Of a DNA stretch of 64,000 bases, positions 37,856-52,000 are shown piece after piece. The position numbers and the translations under genes are program-made. The notes beneath the pieces were generated by a model, which worked only from the letters and a program-made list of their open reading frames with translations, had not been told where the DNA came from and made no database searches. Source of the DNA: Progne subis subis (taxonomy: Eukaryota > Chordata > Aves > Passeriformes > Hirundinidae); assembly GCA_022316685.1 (NCBI GenBank), contig JAKJHU010000005.1, positions 10,456,707-10,520,706 of the forward strand, in the 5' to 3' direction. The number at the start of each line of letters is the position of its first letter. Within the stretch, counting starts at the first letter, position 1.

Positions 37856-39189
37856 GTGTGATTCATTTAAACTTAAATCTTTTGTTACTGGGGAAAAAGT
37901 TTCAGTTTTTTCAATTCTCTTCAAGATAGTCGAGGTACATACTATAATGCAAAGCACTTTCATAATTTTGCCAAAGTCACTACAAAGTTGCAAGAAATTT
38001 AGATTATGTTTATCAAAAAGTAACTTGGCTGCATTTTTGGGACCTGTTTAATCTTTTTGTATGGTATTTAGAGCATGGAACGATAACTGCTTTCATTGAA
38101 CAAAGAGATAAGAAATTTTTCACATTCTGGAGGTGCTCAGCAAGCTGGATAATCATTCATTTCTGCAGTCCAGTTGCATGTGTTAAGTAGTTCTTGAATT
38201 TCCTACAAATTGACTATGCTACAGTCCATGTTCATTTTGCTGATAGTGAGGCTGATGAGTTCTGGTAGCTGATGACACATGATCCTTTCTGAAAGGGGAA
38301 AAAATGCCTTGAGGCAATGTGACTAAATAACATGTGAGTAAGTCTCCTGCCTTCTAGAGTAAAGTTGCAGAAGGACAACAAGTAAAACAAGTTTTCAGCA
38401 TAGGCTATGGTAATGTTTTTTCAGCTAATTAAAGAAATGGGAGCATACTATGAATTTCAGAAAACCTATGCCAAGGAACTGTGCTGCTTCTGCAAGCAGT
38501 AGCTCACTGCTACTGAAGCCGAGTTACAAACCCATGCAGGAGAGCATCCCTGGGCTGGAGTCAGTCCCAGCAATCTCTGCTTTGCTTCTTTGTAGTGATG
38601 CCTAGAGAGGCTCACCTGGAACAGAGGCTACAGAGTTAAAGGAATAAAGGTGTTTATTAAACGCCCTGTCTCATGTTCAGAATCTGGCTTCTCAGCTAGA
38701 GCTGTGTAAGAGAGATGATTGCTAGCTACTACAAGACTATGATTCACGATCTGGAGAGACAGAATACTGCAGGTTTGAATGTGCTGATGGCTTTCGCAGT
38801 CTACCAGCAATGAGCAGACTTTTGGAAGGTAGAGTTGTAGGAAGTTGATGAATGACCAGCATCCTCACATCTCTAAACCTGTTTTTTATTACTGGTATCA
38901 ACATTCACCAGGGGAATTCTCACTGCCAGCATGGCCATAGCAGGCTTTGCAAAGCCACTGTGAAGCCATTCCACCTCCAAGTCTGGGCAAGATAATAACG
39001 CCCCCACCCCCCCCAAACAATACAAAACATCTGTGATGACACAGCCTATTGGATCCCATCCTTATGCAATTAACCAAGTTTAAATATGCATAAGAAAATG
39101 CATGTAAACTGAAAGACATTCATGTAAGACATGAAAACAGTTTATGAGAAGGAAATTAAAATTCAGTAGAAGGAAAATATACCCAGGAT
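37856..39189. other. DYNLT1-TMEM181 tail-to-tail interval
   Basis: About 1.3 kb between the two gene ends. AATAAA-like words occur on both strands near 38639-38660. A C-rich run lies at 39001-39014. No gene is visible. Confidence 0.6.
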
Positions 39190-42100
39190 ACAATATAAAG
39201 ATAAAAAACTTTATTATGAACATATTTAACAATGATTATGCACATAAAGTCTTACAAGAAACTTCCTTGAAGTAAAATACTCCGTTTTCCTTCATATTCC
39301 ACATCAGCGTGAAGTTTTACAACATAAATGGATAATTTGCTTTGTTAGAACAACTTACAGATACACAGAATATTTAACATGTTCTCATGCACACTTTCTC
39401 AAAGAAGCATTTAATTACAGCTTCTCATTAAACAGAGCATTTATCTTACACATTTTTATACCATTTTGGTACACAATTTTTCCGTATTTTCATTTTACAT
39501 ATTTACAAACTCCTAAAAAAAGTTTTACAGTAATGCAAAAGTTATTACTGGCATAAGCAAAAGGAAATGGGTGGGGAAATTAGGTAACTATGGATAAAAT
39601 GTCATTTGGCTCAGAGAAAGACAATAGATCAAAGTCTTTCCTAGCTGGAACTGTTCTCCCCAATACTGGCACCACAGATCCAATGCATGAGCTGTCTCTC
39701 ACTGGTGTTACACCTTAGGCTTCCTCTCTGCTAGTCCTAGCAAAGTTTTCCACCAATTTCAACACCAACTGTATTTGTAAAGCAAATACTACAGAGTAGT
39801 TGCTATGACTGGCTGGCACTCAGTTATTGATCTCCTAGAAGTCCCTTGTAATCACTGTGTTCGTGGAAGTCTTGCAGTTATTAATGGCATCTCCTTTAGA
39901 GCCCGGCTCACTGTGTGCTGTGAGGCCTTCTTGTGTACATTTCTCTGTTTGTACAGTTGCCGTAGTGGTGGAACTACTTTAGCAGTAATAAAAGGAAAGC
40001 CAGGCTAGTGTCTTAAATGGATTTCTTCTGTTTGACCCTTAGATTTCAATACTTTACTCAGAGGTGAATTTATGCCACCTACTCCCAAGCTGTTTACAAT
40101 CCATATTGGAATATTCTTCAAATACTGTCTCTGCTCTTCAGTCATGGAAATAAGAGGAGCCTTGCTAGCAAAACAAGTTCCTCATCTGCTTCACTGCTTT
40201 TGCCCTCTTACTGTATATTGAATTTGATGCAACAGTGATTCAACCAAGCTACCATAGCACTGCAGCATTTCCAAAATAGAAAGCTATTTTGCATGGCAAA
40301 CATTGCTTAAATATCATCTCAAAAAATTACCAAAGAAATTATTTTCTAACTATTTTCATAGTGAGATACTTTAGGTACACATTTCCCATTCTTAGCTTTT
40401 CTATTTCCACTTTGAATGCAGTGACGCAGTGAAGTTTATTCAAAGAAAACAGCAAGAGAAATGGGTTGAAAACAGCTTAGAAAAAATAATCTCCAAGTTA
40501 GATTAAAAACGTGTTTTTTAGTCAATGAAATCCCAAGGCATGACACTATTTGAGAGTTAACTGTAACAAGTTCAGACTGTGGTTAAGAAACATTAGTGTA
40601 CTTTGCACATTGGTCAAATTTTATCTCTTCATAACAGTTTAGGAGAGAATTAAACAATATCAGAGGAAAAATATCCGAGTATGTAAGAATTGTGTAAATA
40701 TCAATTTTTGAAAACCTACTTCCTAAACCCACTGTTACTCCAGTGGAACTTGAAAGGATTTGGTGTATGTAAACGATGTCAAATTGGTTGCTAAGTCTGA
40801 CTCTGCACATTCAAACAGGGAGAGTTATCTCAGGAATAGTAAAAATGAGAATGGACTCTACGATTTTAAGATACACAGCATCTCCCGTACCCTTTCAAAA
40901 CAGTCTAAAAAGAAGTGCTGAAGGTACATTTTGCTACAGTTTACTGGGAAGAAAACCACCACTAATTTGAATTACTTCTTTAGTCTTTTCCTAGATGTTC
41001 TTCTAAAGTAATACCGATTAAGAGTTAAAGGGAAAAACCTGCTCTTCCTCCCCAGAAATTTCCTTGCTTTAGTCCATCCATCAGTGCTTTGGCTTCTAAC
41101 AAAGAAATGATCCCTGGCACAAAAAGGTTTTCATTTCAGACACTCTCCAAAAATTTCACAGCTCTACATAATTTTAAAAAGTTTTTCCTCCCTCTCTCAC
41201 ACACATACAGTGTCTCACGACACATCTTTAGCAGAGCACTGATTTAATCTGAACTATTCTATGAGAGCAAGGGTGCAACCACATGAAGCAGTTCCTTTGG
41301 TCCTCTCTAAGTGAGCTGCTGCCTTGTGCAGCCTCCCCTTCATGATCCTGAACAGCCACCAGGAGGTTATTACAATGGGCACGGTCTAGAGCAGTTGTTG
41401 CATCAAAGCACAATGAATCTCCTTTTCCCCCAATATGATTCAGCAAGTCTAGCAGGACTTCATTGCACTATTCTGCTTAAACTACTTTAATGATGAGCAC
41501 AATTCCCTAGTGCAACCCAGCACCATATCGTAGTAGATTAACAGTGCTTTTGAGAGTCTTCTAAAGCAGCAGGACAGAGAAATTTTACAAGAGTAAACCT
41601 CTGTTACAAGTACATGAAAAAAGGAGATACTTTTAGAAAGGTCAAGTATGTGAAAGCAAAAGTAGTTACAAACAAACATCTTAAATAAAGAACTGAACAA
41701 TGGTGGAGGAGAAAACCAACTTCTAAACCGAGAAGCAGCAGCATTGCACAAGGAATACTTAATTCCCATATAACTTTGTTCCAGCCCAGACTGGAATACA
41801 GATAATCACAAAATGTGCAAGTAAAAGTTCCCATCATACATACAGGTGGCGACTGGCATGTCAAAGAAGCTGAACTGTGCACAGAACATGCTCACAAGCT
41901 GACTCTCAGGCACGCTCAGTACGTGCAAGATCAGCAAGCACAAGTGTTCCTAGCATGTAGAGTAACCATGAATACACCTTAAGGGAAAACTGGTGGAGAA
42001 AAAAATACCTCTAAAAATGAAATGTTTGGAAATTTGAAACTCTAACTCCTTAGAAAACTTTCATACTCTATTCTCTGCAAGTAACAATCTCCTCCAGCAT

Positions 42101-42951
42101 ACAAGACCAGTAGAAGTCAGTACTGGCTTCCTTCTGAGATTTTTGTTTCTAAAATATTTCCATTTGAAAGGACTGTTTAAAAAAACCAACACAGACATTT
42201 CTGCTGTGTCAGTAAAGCATGTAATGAAACATATTATACAAATAATTTTGCACCACTGAGACTATTTTGCCTCTCTACAACTTGCCTGTTTTCCCATATC
42301 TTGCACTTACAAATCCAATAAACTTACTGAAATGTATTTTAAAAATGGCCTTAAATCTGTATCACTTATTTGAAGGAAGAATAGAAAGCTTGTGTCTTCT
42401 TGCACTGATTTAAAAAAAAAAAAACCAACAAAACCCCACTTCATTCCCTACCTCCAACACAAAAGGCTAAGGTAGAAAATTGAAAGGGAAATGAGGCACT
42501 TCATACCACAGTGGACAGTATACAAAACAGCTAATGCAAAATGCAACAGATGAATGGCAGTATGCTGTACATCATCCTAAAGAGAAAGAAAAAAACAACA
42601 AAAAACCAACCGAAAACCGAAACAGCAAGGAAGCAATTTGAAATTCGGTACACAATCTGTGAGACTTTTTAAACGGAAACAGACGAAGGTTTTAGTCCAC
42701 AGACATCCTGCTATCAGGCATTTTATAAGACATGTAAAAATTTTGGTTTCTTCAGTTTTCACCACAACCGCTTCCATCATTTGTTTTCTCAGTTTCATCC
42801 TTGTAAACAGAAACAGAAGCAGGATGTCCTTCCTGGGAGTTGGTGTTCAGATGACAGCAGACTAGGAAGCCAAAGAAGTTGTCCATCTAGGAAAACTCCA
42901 GAATTGGCTCAACTCCAGATGAACAAGTCTGTCGGCATTGAAACCAGTCAA
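39190..42951 (-). other. TMEM181: TMEM181 3'UTR (inferred extent)
   Basis: AT-rich, no open frame of note. An AATAAA at 39215-39210 is the distal candidate signal and gives about 3.7 kb; another AATAAA at 40440-40435 could make a shorter form. Extent is inferred. Confidence 0.55.
39210..39215 (-). terminator. Candidate distal poly(A) signal of TMEM181
   Basis: AATAAA on the minus strand (ATAATAAAG), about 3.7 kb after the stop. Chosen as a candidate because the interval up to the DYNLT1 end begins there. Confidence 0.4.
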
Positions 42952-43030
42952 TCAATCACTGTCCGACTCTTCTTTATACTTGGCTCTAATGGCTTGGCCG
43001 TTCTGCAGAGGCATCTCTTCATAGTCACTC
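42952..43030 (-). CDS. TMEM181: TMEM181 exon 17 (stop codon)
   Basis: Acceptor TTTCACAG|G. Encodes SDYEEMPLQNGQAIRAKYKE, then ESDSD and TGA at 42954-42952. The tail is identical to mammals. Confidence 0.97.
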
Positions 43031-46000
43031 CTGTGAAACAGACGTGTATTGTAACTTCTGAACGTGGTGTTCAGATAGGAAGTTGAAAATAAAGAGGAAA
43101 GTTCTAAACTACATTGAGGCATCAAACTGTTACTTGGGTAAGAAGCTAGTATCTGTTTTTCCTCCTTGTGGGAGCTATGAGCAACACATGATTTTTCTCC
43201 AAAGAATGATGCATAATAAAAGTTATTCCAGTGAAAGCCATTTTTCACATGGATTTGCAAGAAGCAAGCTGGCACTACCACTGCTCATCTAACTAACCAA
43301 AGGCAAGCTCTCCCAGCATGAACTTGTACAGGTTAGCGCAGTGTTGGTCCCATCCTCACTGTTCCAGCCACTTCAGCATCTTTGGTAAGAGGTGAAAACA
43401 TCGTGGGTGAATTTCAGTGTCCAGCACAGAGATACCTGAATGGGATGGCTTCCAAATGCTACTAATATTCTCATATTACATATAATCACGCAAGGCAAGG
43501 AAGTTTTGCTAGACTTGGTTATTCCTCATTCAGTGAGTGCTGGAGATTTAAAGAAGCACCACTCTCCTTCCGTGAAGCATTTACATGTGAGCTGACTCTT
43601 TGCTAATTCCATCTGACTCCTGCTGTCCTTCCCAGTGTAAAAAGGAAGCCCTTGCCCTTCACAGCTCTTACTGCCTTTGCTCCATGAGCTACCAGCATCA
43701 TACTTTCTCACCTGTTTTTATCAGTACCATGGCAATCCCTTTTAGAAACCAAAAAACACCAAAAAAGAAACAAACATATATTCTCATTGTATTTGTTTCG
43801 GAAAAGGCAGAAAACTTTCACTTAACAAACCCTTCACTTAATTAACATTAAAAGAATGTTACAAAAATAACACACCAGAAGTAACTTCCCATAGGTATTT
43901 TATAATCTTACCCATAAATCACATCATCATCTGAATCATTCAGCATAGAAAAAGCAGGATTGTCTTTCAACTGTGATTCTGGAAAACACAAATAAGGATT
44001 AATTTAGTGTGTTAAATATAGAAATGTGACTGTAGTGCTAACTCAACTCTGTAGCAACAGACACAACAACTTCCAAGGCAGTCACAACCACAGTTCAACA
44101 AAACTATATCCAAACAGGAATTCTCTCCTTTAAATTCACTGCCCTTCAGCCACATAATTATAGTGTCTTAGGAGTTAAGGAGAAAACATAATTATCTCAT
44201 TTTTAGACAGATATTCTCCATGTTGTCTAGGTTCATTTCCTCCCCTGTGCAATTTCCTGTGTTGTATTTCAACCTGCATATAAATTGATTATTCTTAATC
44301 AAAATTTTGTATGCATTTAAAAAGCACGGTCTTCTTGGTTATTTCAAAGCTAAAAGTATAGTAGACCAAAGTTGTAATCCCTTGACTGCAAGTCAGTGAT
44401 TATCCAATTATTTTCTATCCTTGAGAGAGATGAAGGAAGGACTTGTACCTTTATGGTGAGATGAAAAGAAACACATACTTTGCAATTGCTATTTATGCCA
44501 ACTCCCTCTAGCTTGTTTTAAGGCCTTCATTTCTTGCATTAATCTGTGCTGCTTAGCTGCAGTTCACAGTTATATGCAAGTAAAATTCAATCTAGCAATT
44601 TGCCACAGCATCTTTTTCCTGGCAGCATTTTACCTTCTGCTGTCTACAAATATTTCTGCAACCCAGCAGGTGGCTTTCAACTTTATCTGCATCCAGCCAG
44701 TTCTTTTTCCATTCTGGATCAAAAAGTAGCATTTTTCTGAAACAGTTCTGTCCATCTCAATTCTAGATTAGAGAAAGGACGAGCTTCACTATTTAGTGCC
44801 TTCCCTCTGCATGCTCTCAGCATACAAGATATGATTGGACAGGCTGCTAGATATTCTCATCTAGGCCTCTTTTCCCATGAAAGGTTGGGCCACATCATCT
44901 TCCAGGTCTCTTCCAACCAGGGCTCTTCTGTGGTTCTGTACCTTGACAGAATGCTTAAAGCAGAGAATGTTCTCAGTAAAAGTATTTATTTTAATGATCT
45001 TTGTTTGTTAGTGAGGGAAATGCTTTATAATCATCATGTAAGTCAGACTGTATCCTTCACATCACAATGCAAAACCAGAATTGCCACTGACTCAATCCTT
45101 TATCTCTCTTTATATGGGCCCTGTGCAGCCCTACCCACAGCAAGTTCTCCAGAATTCCTCCCATATTAGAGATCAGTTCCACTCCTACTTTTCCAACAGC
45201 ATTTGGATTTCAGGGTCCTGTTTGCCAGTATGCCAGTGACTTAACTTTCATTGGAACCAAGTACAAATGAAGTGATGCTGTTTCTTAAGGGCTGTCTGTG
45301 ACTCACTGCAAAGACTGGGGCATTACGTACAAACACCATACTGCCTGTAAACTCCATCTAAGTGCACAAGAATTCAAGCCTGGCTAATCAGTTGATTACA
45401 TTTTATGTGTTCCTTCATATTTCCAATACTAATTTGCTCAGGAGCAGTGAGTGCAGCTTCTGCTTAAACTAAGTCAAAGCAAACTGGAACAGTAATGAGG
45501 CAGCCAGAACACAAAGACACTGCACAGCATCTGCTAATAGGGCAGCTCTTGTCATCCACGTTTGCCAGACAACGGCTCACACTTACCATACAGCGCATTC
45601 TTCGAGGGGGAATACACGAAGGCTAATGTGTAGAGATAAAAGTTCAATAACCCATAAAATGATAAGAATTCTGCTGGTGCTAAGTGTCAAGGATATTGCT
45701 CAATATACTTCCATACATATTAACTTTGGCAACAAGACCCAACCCATACACAGGCTGTTTCAACGGAAAGAATGTTTACCTTACTGAAGTTTGTGAGCAT
45801 GAATGGCTAAACAAAACTACATGTTTAAAATTCAATGACAACTAATGCACTCAGGCTATATCAAGGTAAAGCTCCCACTGAAAACAAAGCTTTAACACAA
45901 GTAACATTTGCTGAGGTACAGTCTGCTCTTGAGCAGCGGAGTGCACGGTCAATCAAATAGTTCTGCCTTGAATGCTGAAAGGAAGCAAAGTTGGGTGTTC

Positions 46001-49000
46001 AGGTGGGTTTGGTTTGGTTTATTTAAAAAAAGCTCTTCCTTGGCACAGTGATGAAGAAGGAAGGAGAAAGGACTACGTGTGGATTAGAACTCTGAAGATG
46101 GTTTCTTACCATTGTTTTATGTGAATATCAAAGGCTTTACGTATTCTTTTCTCCTACCTTCCAACTCATACCTGAGCTAATCAGCAACCAGAGCAGCTGC
46201 AGTCCCACAAGTGCTCTCAGAAAGTAGAATGTATTAGGATCTCATGGCTCAGGGCCAGGAATACAGGTCACAATCCTGCTGTCAACAGACATCAGAAATA
46301 ATCTCTCCCAAGCCACTTAAATTCTCTGCTGTGACCTGTATCACATGTAGAGTTGGACCAATACTCAAGTGCATTTTCAGTGACATCCAAACTATTAATT
46401 TCTCATATTTTAGTATGCCCCATGACAACTGGTAAGTCTAGTGCAAACAACTGAGGCAGCAAACACTGCCTAATTTGCCATAGTATCTCATTAAAATTAG
46501 TTAGATATGCACCAGGCATGCGTATCTAAGACTTCATTCCTCTTGGAGAGTATCACAGGCAGTTGTGATGCATGTGATGTGGACACACCAGACTGAGACT
46601 GTCTAGGTCACAACATTTACAAAGAGCCATTACAAAATGCTGACAGGAGATCTCAAACAAAACAGACTCAACTTCATGAGGCCACCTGGAAGTCAAAGGT
46701 CTCAGTTAAAGCACCTTCTGCACGAAAATAGATTAACATTCCTACTTGAGCAGTATCACAACACAAGGATATAGTTCTGATAATGAGTTGACAGCTCAGC
46801 AACAAAGTTGTCCTGTAGAACTTGTGCTCCAAAGCGTAGGTAGAGTATAACAATGCTGCAGGGAAAAAAATAAAGCATATAGGTGTACTGTGTCCTTAGG
46901 CTGCAAAGTGAAACAGAAGCTTGACAGAAGAGTATATGAGAGAATAATCATGTTATCATGCTGACCATTAATTTTAAGTTATATTTGCTTTGCTAGTTCT
47001 AAATTAAGAATGATTCTTTTGTGATTAGAAGTTAGCACTCAGCTGAGAAAAGCAGAAATTCTCAGATTTCATCCACAACAATCTGAGAGTCAACAGCTAT
47101 TTGAATTAACAGCTTGGTATAGGGAAAACAGATATAAACAGTAATGTAAGAAACTAAGTGTAAATTTCTGCTTTGACTAAGTGAAGCCTACAAAGCTCCA
47201 GAGGAACTCTGCCAAGTGAACTACTAAATCTTGTGCACTGCCATGTTATTCCAAATAATGTAAAGTTAGCTCTAAAAGCCTCAAGAAGGGTTAAAAAATT
47301 AAGAAATGCTTGCCATCACAATAATATTAAAAGGCATTCTTCAGTTTCATTGAGTAATTTATTAGCAACAAAATGTATTCAAAGCCCTGAAAAAAAGGTT
47401 AGAAGAGTTAGAGTACTGACAAATGTACTTTGAAAAGCCTTACCTAATGACAAGCACTACAAAGGTTAATGCAGTCAAGAATTTTAACCTGAGATCTGAA
47501 AAAGATTAAGAAAAGTTGTTATCAGTGAATTTACACCTACATCTAGGAGAAGCAAGGCCATTTGGGAAGAATCAAAAGAATTATTCCTTACCAACATAAG
47601 GCATGTTTCGAAGTTCTGAGCATGCCCTCACTATCAGGAACAAAAGGTAGAGAATGTATGTGGTTGCCACCACGAGGAAGAAGATTTTCATTCCCTATAA
47701 GGGAAGTGTTTGGTTTTATTATTTAATAAGATTTCAACTATTCCTTCTTCTGTCAACAGAAATAGTTAGTTCCCAAAAGCACAACATTCATGCAGGGAAA
47801 GTAGGCTTATGAAACAAGGACAGTGATACATTCAGGGAGGTTTTTGGGGAATGTAAAGAAAGGATGCTAAATAGAAGCCAAGATTTTGTTAACTGAGTTC
47901 AGAACTGGCTGAATCTCAATAATTTTCTAAAAACACAGAACATTACAAAAACCCACGTACGTCAAATCTTCCTTTACAACAAGAAAATCTGAAATTTACT
48001 GGGGTAAGGGACCTTGGTGGGAGTTAAGATGAACAAAATTGAGTAACAGACTCAAATTTTTTTCTTTCAATCCCAAAAACTTGTGGTGTTTACTCTCCAG
48101 ATTTTCAAGAAAACTTAGTTTTCTCAATGGGACAGATCTCAATATGATCTATGCAGGATCTAAAGCAAAACCAAAAGTCAGAATAAGACTGTGTGACCAG
48201 CATTTTCTGTTTTCTAAACTGTTATACATTTTTATAGAAGAACAAGCCCTGTATCTCCTTATATTGCCTAACTGTACCTGACAATTGGACAGCAAGAAGT
48301 AATTTTTGACTTACCTGGAAATTACCTGTGTCAACCCTGTATTGATATGTAGGGTCATGTACTTCATTCACGCTAGAAAAGATTCAAAATTAGAAAGTGG
48401 TACGTACACAATTTCAGACAAGGTTAAAAAGACATGCTGACCAAGAAACCCACTCACAAAGAAAAGGTTTATACAGTTTATAACAAAAGAGTTTGGCTGT
48501 GTTACGTTGGTGCAATGCCATTAATTCCAACGGAGTCCTGACAATTTAACATATATAGCAAATTAAATTTGAAGAACTATGGAGGACTTAAATTGTGATC
48601 ATGTCTAATCTCCCCACTTGTTTTTTAGAAAATGTGTATCTTGTAAATTCCTATGAGCCTTCAGGGTTCCTACAAGTCTTCAGGATTCAGTGTCTACACT
48701 TTATCTTTAGAAAACTATGCCATGAGGCCTTCCCTCACAGCAATTTTATCAATAGCATGAGCATTTCCTGCAACTGCACCGCTTTTGATAATGTAAAACG
48801 GCAAGGGGAAGGTTAGAAGGTATCTTCTTTCTGAGATAGAAGTAAGAGGCAAACACTTGAGACTAAAACAGTATAGAAACTACAAATGTTCTGAAATGGA
48901 TGAAGTTTCCTGGGTGGGGAAGAGGGACACGTTTATGTTGACACAACAAAATTGGAAAAAAGGGAGAACCACTAAACCAAGCAAAAGAACAGAGTTTTGA

Positions 49001-52000
49001 GTACAGACAGTATAGCTTGACTAAGCCATGCCAGTACCAGTTGTGCAGGTTTTATTGAAGTCTGGTCAAACTATGTCATAATTAGCTACAGAGAAACTGC
49101 TGCTTCAGCTACTAAAAGCTAATTGAGCCATAGCACTAGAGTGATTCTTGTAGGGAGCCATAACATACTGACAAAGCAATGATTTCTAGATCATACTACT
49201 CAGATTTATGAAATTATTTACTACTAGGTCGTCCATGGAGAACTGTTTTCAAACCAGTCACAATCTGCGGAGCAGAAAGATGTAAGAATTTGAACTCCAT
49301 TCCCCTATCACAATCTGAGCACTAAGAAACAGATGTCACTAGGTACACACAATCTTTTCATTCTTGAACCCTTCTCAGCTCCTACTTGTGCAATATATTT
49401 TAAATTACTTACGTTTGCCATATTCCCAGTGTAACAGAAGCCAGCCATAACAGTCCAACAATAAAGAATTTGGGCAGATAGAAAGTTAAACACTTCCTTT
49501 CCCCCTGTTAAGAAAACAACAGTGTGGTGAAAGTGTGAACCTGCCCTTCAGATTTTATTCATTCTTGATAGAATAAAATAACTATCATCTTTGTTTCACT
49601 CAACATGAACTGGACTAAGAGACTCATCTTCTGTACTTTTACCCTTTTACAAGCGACCAGAGAAGACATTATATTGTATCATCATTTGTGTTAATAATAT
49701 TAAGTAGAGTTGCAGCATCCTACTTATAAGGTCCCACATATTTCAGTGATAATGCAAATACAGGAATAGGCTCCAGAATTCCTATTTCTCTTACATAGTA
49801 TTTTAAAGTAGTTTAAAAACCAATCAACTACCACATACAAAATCGAAACCCTTCAAGCCAGAATGAAGCATAATGGCACCATAATTCTGATGACTGTTCC
49901 ATCTATTTCATTTAGGCTTGGTTGGCTCAAAATAATCTACTTCACCATAAATCATTCTAACTCCAAAGCTTCATACATCACACTGTACTGTATGAATAAA
50001 ATAAATGTCTGTTTTCTAAGGATTTGATTTAATTTTTGTCACCTTTTGAGAGAACTGAACAAAACAAGTCCTGTCTTCTCAGTAAGTAGAAGATACTGTT
50101 GCATCTCTTACCTGTACTCTTATACCATGGTAGACACAAAGCCAGAACAACAACAATGCACACAGAAAAAGTGACTGGAATAGATCATCCAGCATTCCAG
50201 GAAACCAGCTGTTTACCAGAAAAGAAAGAGGGAAAAATGGATCTGTAACAAAATAAGGAAAAAAAAAAAAAAAGTTAGTGAGAGAAAAAACCTTTCAGTA
50301 TGAAAAGTAAAACAGAATCTATCTTCATCAGAACAAAAAAACCCAGTTTTTTTTTCAAATTACGCCAGCAAATAAAACTGAAGCTTGCTTTATTTTAAAG
50401 AAATTAACAAAGAAAATGGTGCCTCCAGCAGCAATCCACTCTGCTGCAGAAGTAATCTCTAATGGTTGCCAATATTTCTAGAAGATTTCAGGTTTTATTA
50501 GACTTTCTACTAAACCACTGTTAATGGTGACGACCTAAAAAAGTATCGTATAATGACTAAGATGCAAATATTCTTTTGGTACTGCTAGGAAGTGCTAGAA
50601 TTTGCTGTGTTTTACTGGACTAAAAGTACCCTCCATTTTTAACTAAAGAGAGACCATCTGAAAAATGAAGAAGACAGCAGACAAACAGAAATTGAAGGTT
50701 AAGTAAGGCAAGCACCTATTCCAATCAGAGCCTTAAACAAATAGCTGACATCCATATGAGAAAAACAAAATCCACCCACTCGTTATGCTCTTGAAATTGC
50801 TACATTTGGAAGAGTTTGTTGTTTTTTTTTAAATTTAGTTTTCTGAAGCTTTATAAACAACAGCTTATAAGTTCAAGGAGAATTTCCAGTTTGCCTTCTC
50901 TGTCCTTTTTTTTTTTTTTTAAAGGTGTTTTTCTAAGATCTAAAGGATACAAGTACCATTGTAAAGTAGCAAGAGAGGAAGTAGGATGGACATCCATTTC
51001 TGTTCAATACCCCAGTCTCTCATGGAGAATTTCCGCAGGGAATGTGCAAACAGACACTATAAAAAACAACAACAATTTGTAAGGATGGAATAGAGTCTTC
51101 AATGGTTTAACCAGAGCTAAGAGAGAGCACAGCACACTGCAAAGGCTACTTCACAAGGCCCCTGCCACTGAGACCACTGTAAAATGGGAGCCAGGTCTCC
51201 TAGTTTCTATTTCAAGTTTGCTTGCTTACCCCAGTGCAAATTACTTAATTTCTCAAGCGAACTGAGACGTAAACCAGCCAATACATGAAAATCAACAAAG
51301 TGTAAAAAAAAAGATGTTGCCTCATTACCGGTCACACACTATCAACTACTTCCACTTGAACTCACTTTTTTAAAAAGCAGACTGCATTTTATATTCACAA
51401 TTACCTGAGCAACATCATCTGCAAGAAAAATGCTAGGGAAGCGTGCAGTGCTTTGGTGTCTCTACTCTGAAAATGCAGGATTTTAGATTTTATGTTGGTT
51501 TTTTCCCCAAACACTTCTTTTCCAGGAGCCAAGACAGGTTAGAGAGGAGACATCATCTAAATCATAGCATAATTTAGGTTGTAAGGGACCTCTGGAGGGC
51601 ATCTGGCCCATCCTCACATGCAAGGCAGAAATAACTTTAATGTTATATCAAGGTCAAACAGCCCACACTCTGGCCATCCTATTCCTGAGCCTACCTACAC
51701 TGAAAAAAAAAAAATCATAGCTTCCTTTGTGTAAGCATTTTTTTTCTGTTTAATCCAAATCCAGAGTTTAGAAAAAACAAGTTTTCCCATTTATCCTATT
51801 TTCCCAATGTCCCTTCAATACAACGTGTCAAAACATAAAAGCAGCAACTACAGTAAGTATCTCAGAAACGTTTTTACACCCATTCAGTGACATGTCAACT
51901 TTACTGCCTGGGTTAAATTCCTAAACACAGCATTACAGAGCACTGTTATCAGTTGTCTACACAGTAAATTCCAAAAAGCTGCAAAAAAATCTTACCGTGA

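Larger units (their letters stand above)
43031..51995 (-). other. TMEM181 introns, 3' half
   Basis: Short introns among exons 17-7. They contain a CR1 tail relic at 44832-44940 and CR1-like sequence at 51559-51720, plus A- and T-rich runs. No further gene is seen. Confidence 0.7.
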
